From assembly GCF_001865575.2 (NCBI RefSeq), contig NZ_CP017563.2:806001-870000 (forward strand): a stretch of 64,000 bases of DNA. The letters are read 5' to 3'. This document shows positions 16,551-25,418 of the stretch, one piece after another. The position numbers were made by a program, and so were the translations under genes. The stretch is from Paraburkholderia sprentiae WSM5005. Lineage in GTDB: Bacteria > Pseudomonadota > Gammaproteobacteria > Burkholderiales > Burkholderiaceae. The notes under the pieces are model-generated. The model was given only the letters and a program-made list of their open reading frames with translations. It was not told the origin of the DNA and did not search any database. Within the stretch, counting starts at the first letter, position 1. The number at the start of each line of letters is the position of its first letter.

Positions 16551-18176
16551 GTGTCAAAACGCGTCGCCGGTGGGAATTTGACGGCACGGTGTCTCGGTAA
16601 CAGATTGCGGCTTATCGATTGCGCCACGACAAACGCCAATTCAGCGCTGAACGTATCGCAAGGACCGTGATGGGCGTGTGGGCCTCACACCCGCATCGCC
16701 TTCATAACCGTTTCTGAACCGAGAAGCTTGATAACCCGTTTCATGTTGTAGGCGAGCACGTGCAAGCTCATCTCAGTGCTCACCCGCTCGATAGTACGCG
16801 TCAGGAAATGAGTCGCGCCCATCCAGGCCTTGATCGTGCCAAAGGGATGCTCGACGGTCTGTCGTCGGGTACGCATCATGTCTGGGGCGAGATCAAGCCG
16901 GACCTGCATCTCTTCGAGCAATCCTTCGTGCTCCCAGCGTGTCACCCGGCGTTCGGTACCTGGAGTGCATTTGTCTTTCAACGAGCATTGTTGGCACTGC
17001 GAGCTCCAGTAGCGATCTAACTTCAGGCTACGTTCGGTTGTCTTGTAGCGCCATATGAGACGTTCGCCGGCTGGGCATCTATACTCGTTCTTCTCAGCAT
17101 CGTAGATAAAATCTTCTTTGCTGAAACGGCCGTCAGCGGTCGCGGCCGAGGTCTTTGTCTTTGGAACAAACACCGTGATGCCAGCCTCGTGGCATGCGAG
17201 TATCTCCTCGCTCTTGTAATAACCTCGGTCAGCAACTGCCGTTAGTTTATCGACGCCGATTTCCGTGCGCGCCAGCTTGGCCATCGACGTGAGTTGGTCA
17301 CGATCGATGCCGTTGTTGGTGACTTTGTGCGCGACAATCAGATGGTGCTTTGCATCGACTGCTACCTGCACGTTGTAGCCGACGACTCCGGTCCCTCGCG
17401 TCTTCATCGAACGCGCGTCCGGGTCTGTGAGCGACACTTGCTTGTCCGGTGTTGCGTCGAGTTTAACTTCGACTTGCCTGAGGATTTGCATCTGCTCCTT
17501 GAGGGCCGCAATCTTGTCTTGCAGCCGGTCTGTCTTCGCCTTCGCAATCGTAGGCTCCTGACGATCTGCGGTGTCCATTTCCACCAGATAACGGCTGATG
17601 CTTGCCTCGATATCCCGCATTCGCCGTTCTAGTTTTGCGCTCGTGAAGTTGCGGTCGCGATGGTTCACCGCCTTGAATTTGCTCCCGTCTATCGCAACTA
17701 GCGCTTCGGCGAAGAGGTCCAGACGCTGGCATAGCATGACGAACTGACGACAGACGCTGCGGATCGCTTTGCCGTTGTCTTTACGGAACCGCGCAATGGT
17801 CTTGAAGTCTGGCGCCAGGCGGCCCGTGAGCCACATCAGTTCGACGTTGCGCTGAGCCTCGCGCTCAAGGCGTCGACTGGATTGAATTCGGTTCAGGTAA
17901 CCGTAGATATAGATCTTAAGCATCACCTCTGGGTGATACGAAGGTCGACCTGTTAGCGCTGGCTCAACACCTTCAAACCCGAGCTTCTGAAGATCAAGCT
18001 CATCTACAAAAACATCGACTACGCGTACGGGATTGGTGTCCGTCACGTAGTCGTCAAGTGCTTCGGGGAGGAGAAAGCTTTGTGAACGACTGTCGCCCTG
18101 AACGAACCGCTTCATCTCGCTCATCCTCCGCTATCGGACGAGAGATTTTAACGCGTCAAAAATGACGTTTTGACAC
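16551..18176. mobile_element. IS1182-family insertion sequence
   Basis: Terminal inverted repeats GTGTCAAAACG at 16551-16561 and its complement at 18166-18176 bracket a single transposase gene, for a total of about 1.63 kb; the match extends a few bases outward with one mismatch. No clear target duplication is visible. Its right end is only 8 bp from the inverted repeat of the next element. Confidence 0.85.
16685..18124 (-). CDS. IS1182-family transposase
   Basis: A 479-residue DDE transposase, full length. The N-terminal domain includes GRPSYHPEVMLKIYIYGYL; the catalytic core begins with AIDGSKFKAVN (first Asp), continues with VAVDAKHHLIVAHKVTN (second Asp) and later KTKTSAATADGRF. Cysteines QCQQCSLKDKC in the insertion region are typical of the IS1182 group. 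It appears intact, so the element may still move. Confidence 0.9.
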   Translation of the reverse strand: MSEMKRFVQGDSRSQSFLLPEALDDYVTDTNPVRVVDVFVDELDLQKLGFEGVEPALTGRPSYHPEVMLKIYIYGYLNRIQSSRRLEREAQRNVELMWLTGRLAPDFKTIARFRKDNGKAIRSVCRQFVMLCQRLDLFAEALVAIDGSKFKAVNHRDRNFTSAKLERRMRDIEASISRYLVEMDTADRQEPTIAKAKTDRLQDKIAALKEQMQILRQVEVKLDATPDKQVSLTDPDARSMKTRGTGVVGYNVQVAVDAKHHLIVAHKVTNNGIDRDQLTSMAKLARTEIGVDKLTAVADRGYYKSEEILACHEAGITVFVPKTKTSAATADGRFSKEDFIYDAEKNEYRCPAGERLIWRYKTTERSLKLDRYWSSQCQQCSLKDKCTPGTERRVTRWEHEGLLEEMQVRLDLAPDMMRTRRQTVEHPFGTIKAWMGATHFLTRTIERVSTEMSLHVLAYNMKRVIKLLGSETVMKAMRV

Positions 18177-18197
18177 AGTCTTATATGGACACCGCCC

Positions 18198-18442
18198 GGT
18201 TTGCCAAGTTGATCTTGATGTGACGCCGTAACGAGGTATCGGCTGCGGTCTTATATTCGGCTTTCCGCAAGCCGAAGCCGCGAGCCCTGATGGAATGCGC
18301 CAAGAACGTCCTCATCTGGGCCGCGTGCTACAGGCACAAGGCTGTGTTCAGGTTTGCGTTCTTGCGGTCCGACCTGTTTTGCCATCACATGGAATCAATC
18401 TTAGCAACCTACCAATTTCTCAACGTTCCAAGTCTGATACTG
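18198..18442 (-). ncRNA. Predicted bridge-RNA region of the IS110-family element
   Basis: The non-coding end downstream of the recombinase is about 245 bp, against about 100 bp upstream. In the IS1111 group the long downstream end encodes the structured bridge RNA that pairs with donor and target DNA. A hairpin with stem CGGCTT/AAGCCG is visible at 18258-18274. The RNA borders and guide loops cannot be fixed by eye. Confidence 0.45.
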
Positions 18443-19465
18443 CTACGCAGCTCTCACACTGACGTGATTCTTTTCGTAACTGCTCTCGTGGGCTAGTATG
18501 GCCCAAGCAATTCGCGCCATCTTATTTGCAAGAGCCACGGCTACTACGTTGTTAGGTCGCCGCTCTTGAATTCCTTTCTGCCAAGCAGTTGGTACCTTGG
18601 CGTGACACAGGACGGAGCGCGCCCCGTGAATCAGCAGCGTGCGCAGGTATGGGTCCCCTCGCTTTGAGATCGAGCCCAATCTAACCTTGCCGCCCGTACC
18701 GTTTTGTCGAGGAACAAGCCCGAGAAATGCAGCGAACTCACGTCCCGACTTGAACGTCTTGGCATCTCCAACTGTTGCGACCAAAGCGGTGGCGGTGAGT
18801 CTGCCGATGCCCGGCACTTCGGAGATTGCGCGACACGCCGCTTCCTGTTTCTGCCAGGCACCGATGCGCTTCTCGAGTTGACTGATATCGTCCTCAAACG
18901 CGTTGATACGTCGTAGCTGATCTTGCAGATTAAGGACGATCGGTCGTGGCAACGTGTCCTCTAACTCTGCCATGCGTTCGCGGATTTCAGTGAGTCCTGC
19001 CAATCGTCCGGCCCGAAACGTCGCGCCGAATTCGTAGAGCAACCCACGTAGCTGATTCACCTGCATCGTCCGAAACTTGACGAGCAACGAGCGCATGCGG
19101 TGCAGGCTCAGCATCGTTTGCTGATCTTCTGTCTTTGCAGCAACCGTGCGCATCCCGGGTTGCTGTACAGCCGTCCAAATCGCCCGAGCGTCCGCTGCGT
19201 CGGTCTTGTTCGTTTGTACGAATGGCCGAATAAATTGTGCATGTAGTAGCACGACCTCGTGCCCCAGCGCCCGAATCTTACGCGCCCACCAGTGAGCACT
19301 TCCGCAAGCCTCAAGCGCCACTCGACCTGCTGGGCGTTGCGCGAAAAACGCGATTAGATCGTCGCGTCCGAACCGGCGATTGGCTATCTCACCAGTTTGT
19401 GCGTCGACCCAGTACATCTGGAACACCCGCTTTGCAACATCCAGTCCATATGTCGTAGCATTCAT
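18443..19465 (-). CDS. IS110-family DEDD recombinase
   Basis: A 340-residue recombinase. The RuvC-like DEDD domain starts MNATTYGLDVAKRVFQMYW, with the later acidic residues in ALEACGSAHWW and NKTDAADARAIW. The C-terminal Tnp domain carries ISEVPGIGRLTATAL and SISKRGDPYLRTLLIHGAR, including the conserved serine region. Full length, apparently active. It works with an element-encoded RNA rather than by DDE chemistry. Confidence 0.92.
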   Translation of the reverse strand: MNATTYGLDVAKRVFQMYWVDAQTGEIANRRFGRDDLIAFFAQRPAGRVALEACGSAHWWARKIRALGHEVVLLHAQFIRPFVQTNKTDAADARAIWTAVQQPGMRTVAAKTEDQQTMLSLHRMRSLLVKFRTMQVNQLRGLLYEFGATFRAGRLAGLTEIRERMAELEDTLPRPIVLNLQDQLRRINAFEDDISQLEKRIGAWQKQEAACRAISEVPGIGRLTATALVATVGDAKTFKSGREFAAFLGLVPRQNGTGGKVRLGSISKRGDPYLRTLLIHGARSVLCHAKVPTAWQKGIQERRPNNVVAVALANKMARIAWAILAHESSYEKNHVSVRAA

Positions 19466-19579
19466 TTAGGGCCTCCGTTCCTCAGTGGTTGTGTCGCAGC
19501 TCCACTTTGGCACGTTGATGCCGTTCGGTTCTGGAGGCCCTCAATGTGCCCACCTCCCCGAAGGGAGGGCGGTGTCCAT

Positions 19580-19836
19580 TCCATCTGGGCCGACTACAGC
19601 CCGATGCGTGGCGTGGCGACGGGGCATCGTCGAGCCGGCCGCGTCGGTCAGAATTCGACCCAACGCAGCCACTCGACGCTTACCATCGTCAGCGTCTCGT
19701 AACGGCGAACTTCAGTCATAGGGGGCCTCCATTCGTCGCTGCGGTCGGTGTCACGACCAACAAAAGGCACCGTTATTCGGGATAAGGCTGCGTTTTGTGC
19801 AAACATTAAATCAGCAATCTGCTTTGAAAAGATCCA
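19580..19836. other. Spacer between IS110 element and sensor kinase
   Basis: About 257 bp without a gene. It includes a stretch near 19650-19675 (TCGACCCAACGCAGCCACTC) resembling the end of the dispersed island repeat in degenerate form. Otherwise nothing recognisable. Confidence 0.4.
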
Positions 19837-22035
19837 TTACACCGAAGGCCGCTCCCCGCGAGATGCTCCGGTCAGCGCTTCGACCAGTTCCGCAAGCGCA
19901 ACCGGCTTGACGAAATGCCGTTCGAATCCTGCTTCGTTCGAACGCCTGCGGTCCTCGGCCAGCCCGTAGCCGGTCAGCGCGAACACCCTCACGGGCGTCG
20001 CCGTCTGCTGTGCGCGCAGCGCGCGGGCGAGCTGATATCCGTCCATTCCGGGCAAGCCAATGTCGAGTATCGCGAACGCCGGGGAGAACGCCGCCGCTAC
20101 CTCGAGCGCGGTCGCTGGATCGGTCGCCGTCGCCACGTGGAAACCCATCTCGACGAGATAGGCTTCCATCGCCATCAGGCCGTCCTTGTTGTCGTCGACC
20201 AGCAGCACGCGCACGCCGTTGCCGTCCGGATGCGGCGCGGCCGGCTGCTTCCCGCGATCGGTCGTGGGTGCCGATGCGGCCGGGAGCGTGACGGTGAAAG
20301 TCGCGCCCCTACCCGGTCCGTCGCTGCTTGCGACGACCGTGCCGCCGTGCAGTTCGACAAAGTTCTTCACGAGCGCAAGACCCACCCCGAGCCCGCCGTT
20401 CGCGCGGTCGATCGTCGTCTGTCCCTGTTCGAAGAACGAGAACAGACGCGGCATCAAATCCGCGCTGATTCCAACGCCGTTGTCCGCCACCGACACGACG
20501 ATTTCAGTGGTGCTCGACACGGCTTTTACATGAATGCGCCCATCCGTCTGCGTGAACTTTGCGGCGTTGTTCAGCAGGTTGCCGAACACCTGCGTGAGAC
20601 GGACGGGATCGCCGGACACTGTGCCGCCGTCGTCTGCGAGGTCCAGCGACAAGGTCTGTGAACGTTGTTCGAGCAACGGATTCGCTGCCTCGATCGCGCG
20701 CGCAAGCACCGTCGCGATCGGCACGGGCTCGCGGGCCAGTTCGATCGTGCCGCGCGTGATGCGACTCACGTCCAGCAGATCCTCTACGAGCCTCGACAGA
20801 TGCGCCACTTGACGCTCGATGATGTCGTGGTGTTTGTCGGTCGTGCCGCCGTTTTGCTTGCGCACGAGCACGAGCGCGGTCGAGATCGGCGCGAGCGGAT
20901 TGCGAAGCTCGTGGCCGAGCATCGCGAGAAATCGATCTTTTGCACCGTTCGCGTTGCGCAGATCCGCGAGCAGCGCTTCGCGCTCGGTGCGCGACTTCTC
21001 GACGGCCTCGCGTGCACGTACGTAGCTGGTCACCTCGACGGCACTGAGGATCACGCCGTCGACGTTTCCCGACGACGCGCGCAACGGTTCGAAATGAAGC
21101 GTATAAACGCGCTCGTCGCCGTCGCCGGTTCGGTTTGCCCGATACTCTTCATGGACGATCGGCACGCCATCGGCGAACACGCGCTGCAGCGCGGCGACAA
21201 TCGCGCCGCCCGCCTCCTCCGGAAATGCGTCGAGATAAGCGAGGTCGATCAGGTCCGCGCGGCCGACCATCGCGAGATAGCGGGGATTCGTCAACTGAAA
21301 CGTATGCCGGCTGCCGAGCAGCAGTGCCGACGCGATCGGCGAATTCATCAGCACGGCATCGCGCTGAAGCTCGGCGCTCCTTCGGCGGCGCATCTCGTCT
21401 TCGAGCGACGTCGCGCGCTGCTGCGCGAGCGCGAGCCTCAGATGCAGGTCCTGATCGCCTGCGTCGCGCCACGCACGGGTAAGCAATACATGCTGGTGTG
21501 CGTTGCAAATGTGACGAAATAGCGGCGTATGCTCGGCGCCGACGAACGCCCGGTCAGGATACGCGCAGAAAAGCGAGAACCGGTGCTCGCGGGCGAGTCC
21601 GTTCCACAGGTCTTCCAGATGCAGCGCTGCTTCGCCGAGACCCTGCGCGTACAGGATCGCGACCATCTCGCCGAACGCGTGCACCGGCTGCCCTGCTCGC
21701 ACGGTCCGCGCGACGAGCGCACCGACCGTCGACATGAAGCGCGCGTCGTCCGGCCACCCGTCGACCATGAAGCCGTCGAGCGCGACCTGCGCGTCGACGA
21801 AAACGGCGTCGTGCGCGCGACGCCTGGCAGTATCGGCCGAGTCGAGCCATGACGTCAGCGAGGCAACGTGATCGGCGGTGGCGATCGCAATGGCACTCCC
21901 CCCCGCGCCCAGCGCGCGGTGCAGAAACGCGCCGACGTCCTCGATCAATTCGACGTCGGACTCGTAGAACTGGACGAAATGGTTGGAATCGTGTTCGGTG
22001 TGCCGAGCCGCAGCCGGCTCTATGCTGGTCGTCAT
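19837..22035 (-). CDS. Hybrid histidine kinase with MEDS sensory domain
   Basis: A 732-residue soluble sensor. Order: MEDS (DcmR-type) sensory domain about residues 15-180 (HFVQFYESDVELIEDVGAFL, FCAYP); PAS domain about 235-345; HisKA with phospho-acceptor FLAMLGHELRNPLAPI; HATPase with N box NLLNNAAKF, DNGVGI and NGGLGVGLALVKNF; C-terminal receiver with LLVDDNKD and DIGLPGMDGYQL. The start at 22035 is chosen at the first homologous Met; an upstream in-frame Met at 22320 adds 95 low-complexity residues. MEDS domains are thought to bind small C1-type or hydrophobic ligands. No cognate regulator is adjacent. Confidence 0.87.
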   Translation of the reverse strand: MTTSIEPAAARHTEHDSNHFVQFYESDVELIEDVGAFLHRALGAGGSAIAIATADHVASLTSWLDSADTARRRAHDAVFVDAQVALDGFMVDGWPDDARFMSTVGALVARTVRAGQPVHAFGEMVAILYAQGLGEAALHLEDLWNGLAREHRFSLFCAYPDRAFVGAEHTPLFRHICNAHQHVLLTRAWRDAGDQDLHLRLALAQQRATSLEDEMRRRRSAELQRDAVLMNSPIASALLLGSRHTFQLTNPRYLAMVGRADLIDLAYLDAFPEEAGGAIVAALQRVFADGVPIVHEEYRANRTGDGDERVYTLHFEPLRASSGNVDGVILSAVEVTSYVRAREAVEKSRTEREALLADLRNANGAKDRFLAMLGHELRNPLAPISTALVLVRKQNGGTTDKHHDIIERQVAHLSRLVEDLLDVSRITRGTIELAREPVPIATVLARAIEAANPLLEQRSQTLSLDLADDGGTVSGDPVRLTQVFGNLLNNAAKFTQTDGRIHVKAVSSTTEIVVSVADNGVGISADLMPRLFSFFEQGQTTIDRANGGLGVGLALVKNFVELHGGTVVASSDGPGRGATFTVTLPAASAPTTDRGKQPAAPHPDGNGVRVLLVDDNKDGLMAMEAYLVEMGFHVATATDPATALEVAAAFSPAFAILDIGLPGMDGYQLARALRAQQTATPVRVFALTGYGLAEDRRRSNEAGFERHFVKPVALAELVEALTGASRGERPSV

Positions 22036-22473
22036 CGTTAAGCCGTATGAAAACTTCGCTGCGAGCTGCGAGACTCGCGGTCGAACATTGGGGGAAAAGC
22101 TCGCGGGCATCTCCGCAAAAATCATACCCTGCGCCGCGTTCGCGCACGGTGAGGCGGGCGAACGCGTTGCGGCGGGAAGCGGGACGACACGGACGTCAGT
22201 TACAACCTGAAGGTCCAGCGACCAGAGTGCCGATAAGGCTGACACATCCCGGTAGAAGCCTCGAGTGAGTACATTGAGGTCTCCACGGCCGTCTGACCGA
22301 TGACGAAGCATAACGGTCACGTGAGTGGCAGACTGGTATCGGCGGCGACAGGCTGCAGCTGGCCGACCTCCGCCTGACAGCGATCGGCAGCACGCGACCC
22401 TTCTCCGACATACCGATCTGCGGGAAGAATGGCTGCTAACTGTAGTTGAACCGTCACACTGCGCCGGTGTACA
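22036..22473. other. Regulatory/intergenic region upstream of the sensor kinase
   Basis: Contains the promoter side of the kinase gene on the minus strand and the tail of the epoxide-hydrolase gene region. An open frame continues from the kinase to 22320 but is Arg/Pro-rich and without domain. No operator or RNA gene is evident. Confidence 0.4.
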
Positions 22474-23448
22474 TCAAAGCTCGCGGAGAAACTCAATCAA
22501 TGCCGCGTTGACGAAATCGGGCGCCTCCTGTTGCAGCCAATGCCCTGCTTGCGGAACGACTCGAGAGGCTGACAGCTTGGGCACGAACTGAGGCATGCCG
22601 CCAATAATTTCGTGCATGCCTGGCATTGCCAGACCTGTATCTCGCTCGCCGACAAGGTACAGGGAGGGAACCTTGACGAGCAGGCCCTCGAAAGCCGATT
22701 GCATTTCCCAATTGCGGTCGAGGTTGCGGTAGTAATTCAATCCACCGCGAAAGCCAGAAATGCTGAATGCCCGGACAAACTGGTCGAGATCGGTGGGTGC
22801 GAGCCACGCAGGTAACAAAGGCGGATCTATCAGAGAGTCGAGGAGCCCGCCACTGCGGGGCATTAGTCCGAATGGATTGGGCGTATTTGCGTCACGGGTT
22901 CCGACGTCGCCTGATGCAGAAAAATAGATCTTGCGAAATGTGGCCCTAACGTCACGCTCGAATTCGCTTTCGGCCAACCCGGGTTCGGAGAAATAATGCG
23001 TGTAGAACCACGCCTGGTCAGTCTGCGGGAAAAGCCGGCTCGGCGCCATCGGCGCGCGGCCCATCATTGGTACTCCGAGCGCGGCGACAGCGCGAAAGCG
23101 GTCAGGCCGAAGCAGCGCGGCTTGCCAGGCGATGGTTGCACCCCAGTCGTTCCCCACAACAACTGCGTTGCGCTCTCCAAGAATATCAACGAGCGCCACC
23201 AGGTCACCGACAACGTCCAATGTTGTGTACTGCTCAATTGCCGTTGGACACTCGCTTGATCCGTATCCACGAAGATCCGGTGCTATGGCGTGGAAGCCGG
23301 CTTGCGCAAGTGCCGCCAGTTGATGGCGCCAGGCATGCGAAGTCTCCGGAAAGCCGTGACAAAGAAGCACCAATGGGCCGTCGCCTTGTTGAGCCATGTG
23401 TAAGCGAATTCCGTTTGCTTCAATAAAGGTTTGACGGTATGCGCTCAT
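22474..23448 (-). CDS. Alpha/beta hydrolase, epoxide hydrolase-like
   Basis: A 324-residue enzyme with HGFPETSHAWRHQ (oxyanion-hole HGxP), the nucleophile elbow VVVGNDWGATIAW (Asp in GNDWGA) and a C-terminal catalytic His in QAGHWLQQE. These are the features of soluble epoxide hydrolases and haloalkane-dehalogenase relatives; cap tyrosines appear in FYTHYF and NYYRN. The start MSAYRQTF at 23448 is preferred to an in-frame Met at 23481 because homology begins there. It is divergent from an Rrf2-family regulator, an arrangement typical of a repressor with its own target. Confidence 0.85.
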   Translation of the reverse strand: MSAYRQTFIEANGIRLHMAQQGDGPLVLLCHGFPETSHAWRHQLAALAQAGFHAIAPDLRGYGSSECPTAIEQYTTLDVVGDLVALVDILGERNAVVVGNDWGATIAWQAALLRPDRFRAVAALGVPMMGRAPMAPSRLFPQTDQAWFYTHYFSEPGLAESEFERDVRATFRKIYFSASGDVGTRDANTPNPFGLMPRSGGLLDSLIDPPLLPAWLAPTDLDQFVRAFSISGFRGGLNYYRNLDRNWEMQSAFEGLLVKVPSLYLVGERDTGLAMPGMHEIIGGMPQFVPKLSASRVVPQAGHWLQQEAPDFVNAALIEFLREL

Positions 23449-23530
23449 GGGCTGTTCTGGAGAGGTTGTAGCACGCAGCAATCTAAATATAGCGTAACAT
23501 CAAAAGTTGCGCATTATCAAGTTTCCACTT

Positions 23531-23968
23531 ATGCAACGCGATACCCGACTGGCTCGACTTCTGCACATCCTCATCCACATGCATCTTCGCGGAGGCGCAA
23601 CAACCTCAGAGACGATTGCGCTAATGCTGCACACGAATCCGGTCTTTGTTCGCCGAACGATGGCGTCGTTACGCGAATCGGGGTTTGTTAAGTCGACCGG
23701 TGGTCCAGGCGGCGGATGGGTGCTCGCCTGTGACCTCGAAGATCTTACGGTGAGAGATGTCTACCAAGCCATTGGACACACCGCGCCGTTTGTGATTGGC
23801 CTAGCCGACGACAATCGCTCTTGTCCAGTGGAGGCGGCGGTAAATCGCCACATCGGCGAGACGTTGGGTTCGGCAGAAACCTTGTTGCTTGAATCGCTTG
23901 GCAAACGGCGACTCTCCGAGATCGCGCACGACGTCGCGTCGCCAAAGCCGCGCAAAACGGATGAATAA
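23531..23968 (+). CDS. Rrf2-family transcriptional regulator
   Basis: About 145 residues starting MQRDTRLARLLHILIH; an alternative TTG start at 23507 adds eight residues. The winged helix includes HTNPVFVRRTMASLRESGFV and the wing STGGPGGGWVLA, and the dimerisation helix follows. Only two cysteines (ACDLED, SCPVEA) are present, so it does not have the three-cysteine iron-sulfur site of IscR or NsrR and belongs with YwnA-like redox or aldehyde-type sensors. It probably controls the divergent epoxide hydrolase. Confidence 0.82.
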   Translation: MQRDTRLARLLHILIHMHLRGGATTSETIALMLHTNPVFVRRTMASLRESGFVKSTGGPGGGWVLACDLEDLTVRDVYQAIGHTAPFVIGLADDNRSCPVEAAVNRHIGETLGSAETLLLESLGKRRLSEIAHDVASPKPRKTDE

Positions 23969-24184
23969 TCTCGCGGAGCAACGGAATGGTAGCGATGGAC
24001 GCAAGCATCACGCGCCTGACCGACAACGATTTAAGCCATGAACGTGTGTCGGCTTGTAGCCCGCGAGCAGCCGTCGGTTTGCGCGCTGTCAACGTCGCTT
24101 GTTGACCGCTTCTAGTTATCGATCGCCTTTCGGCCTAGCGCGCTCAGTTGGTTAGGAACCGACGTTCACTCGAACGGCGACCGG

Positions 24185-25144
24185 TCAGGCCGCCATCCGG
24201 TGCTCGTAGTACGGTCGATATCGATCATCCAGGATCGCGTGAAGCGCCGTCAGATTCGCCGGATCCGGATTTAGCCAAGCATCGATATTCTCTGGCTTGA
24301 TCGGCACGATACAGCGGTCGTGGCCAGCCGAGGCAATTTCCGCCGGCGGTTCGTCCGTGATCGCCGCGAACGACAGCAGATCCGCCTCGCCAGGTGCCCT
24401 CCAGTGTGACCACAGACAGGCGACCAGCATCTGGCCGCCCGTGTTCGGCTGGAATTCCAGCACCACGTTTTCATCCTGCTCGCCGTCCTGCAGCTCGCGC
24501 CCTTCCATCCTGGCGCGGCTGACGTTCTCGTAGAACGCGCTGACGATCATCAGGCCGTGCGAGTAGCCGAATAGCTCCTTCCAGAATCCTTCGAGATTGT
24601 CCCGCCGCGCGTTGTAGGTGCCGGGATATTTGCTGTCGTAGAACTTCGGTTTGCCAGCCGGGCGGCACTGGTAGCGCATGGGTTTGATCACCCGCTGGCC
24701 TTCCTCCACGACCATCACCGGCGCGTAGGTGCCGGGAAAGATTCGCGAGTCGCGGTCCTTCAGCTCGACACGCCGGAGATCGTCGAGTCGGCGGATCGTC
24801 GCGTCGATCATGCCTGCGGCAATGCGCTTGCTCTCGGTAGCGGCCTTTGTCGTCCTGGTCTGGAGCGTCCGCTCAGCGTCCGCAAGCCGCGATCGCTGCC
24901 TGAATAGCTCCTGTTCGAGCGCCGTGGCCTGCTCTGCGTTGAACCGGTCGATCGCCGCCTTGATCCCGCGCTGTTCCTCTTCCTGCGGATCGTCGAACGC
25001 CGCGTCCATGGCCTTCGGGATTTTCACCTTGCTCCCGTTCGCGCGCGCCCAGTACAGTTCCGCGAACTCACGCAAGCTCATCCGGGCGCCGAACTCTCGA
25101 ACGAATTTCTTGTAGTCCGCTTCGATCTGCGCCGAGTAGCACAT
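24185..25144 (-). CDS. yedK: YedK/HMCES-type SOS response-associated peptidase
   Basis: A 319-residue SRAP protein. The catalytic Cys2 is at the extreme N-terminus (MCYSAQ), NARRDN gives the conserved Asn, SAFYEN the Glu, and AGHDRCIVPI the active-site His. Members crosslink to abasic sites in single-stranded DNA through Cys2 and protect them. A long charged coiled region (about residues 60-130, many Arg/Glu/Gln) is inserted, making it longer than the 220-residue E. coli protein. A LexA box lies 52 bp upstream of the start. A decayed second copy lies at 27769-27945. Confidence 0.88.
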   Translation of the reverse strand: MCYSAQIEADYKKFVREFGARMSLREFAELYWARANGSKVKIPKAMDAAFDDPQEEEQRGIKAAIDRFNAEQATALEQELFRQRSRLADAERTLQTRTTKAATESKRIAAGMIDATIRRLDDLRRVELKDRDSRIFPGTYAPVMVVEEGQRVIKPMRYQCRPAGKPKFYDSKYPGTYNARRDNLEGFWKELFGYSHGLMIVSAFYENVSRARMEGRELQDGEQDENVVLEFQPNTGGQMLVACLWSHWRAPGEADLLSFAAITDEPPAEIASAGHDRCIVPIKPENIDAWLNPDPANLTALHAILDDRYRPYYEHRMAA

Positions 25145-25195
25145 GGCCCACTCCTTTCTGAGACGACCCTATGATACCGCCGTCGCTCCTCGATC

Positions 25196-25215
25196 TACTG
25201 CACGTCCATACAGTA
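25196..25215. promoter_or_regulatory. LexA (SOS) box
   Basis: TACTGCACGTCCATACAGTA matches the LexA consensus TACTG-N10-CAGTA at all ten outer positions. It stands 52 bp before the yedK start and would place the gene, and possibly the small divergent gene at 25266, under DNA-damage control. Confidence 0.85.
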
Positions 25216-25265
25216 GTTTTGATGTCGGCGGGGGCAACCCGTCCGACGAATCAGCGGAGGCAAAG

Positions 25266-25418
25266 ATGGATACGACGGATCTGAACGGAGCGCAATTGGA
25301 TTACTGGGTGGCATGCGCAGAGAAGCTGGATCAAGCTTCGAACCGGACATTCAGCGGCTACTGGGCAAAGTGCTCTATGGGAGCTGGCGGGCCTCTAGCG
25401 CTTTTTCCACAGCGCTAA
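25266..25418 (+). CDS. Truncated phage-type small protein (DUF2591-like)
   Basis: 50 residues beginning MDTTDLNGAQLDYWVACAEKL, the characteristic start of a small protein family found in prophages of Burkholderia and enterobacteria (DUF2591-like, by recall). A clear GGAGG precedes the ATG. After about 35 residues the frame passes into unrelated sequence near the dispersed repeat, so the C-terminal half is missing. It is divergent from yedK and shares the LexA-box region. It points to prophage ancestry for this part of the island. Confidence 0.55.
   Translation: MDTTDLNGAQLDYWVACAEKLDQASNRTFSGYWAKCSMGAGGPLALFPQR

Larger units (their letters stand above)
18185..19579. mobile_element. IS110-family (IS1111 group) insertion sequence
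   Basis: Perfect 13-bp inverted repeats ATGGACACCGCCC (18185-18197) and its complement (19567-19579) surround one recombinase gene. Inverted repeats near the ends are the mark of the IS1111 group, unlike classical IS110. The element lies directly against the IS1182 element, so one of the two used the other's end as target or a composite was formed. Confidence 0.85.

Noticed and set aside
16540..18190. Target-site duplication of the IS1182 element
   Set aside because: Flanks do not show a convincing duplicated sequence; the right flank is immediately occupied by the IS110 element.
18290..18496. A 68-codon plus-strand gene at the end of the IS110 element
   Set aside because: No ribosome site or domain, and it lies in the predicted bridge-RNA region and overlaps the recombinase end.
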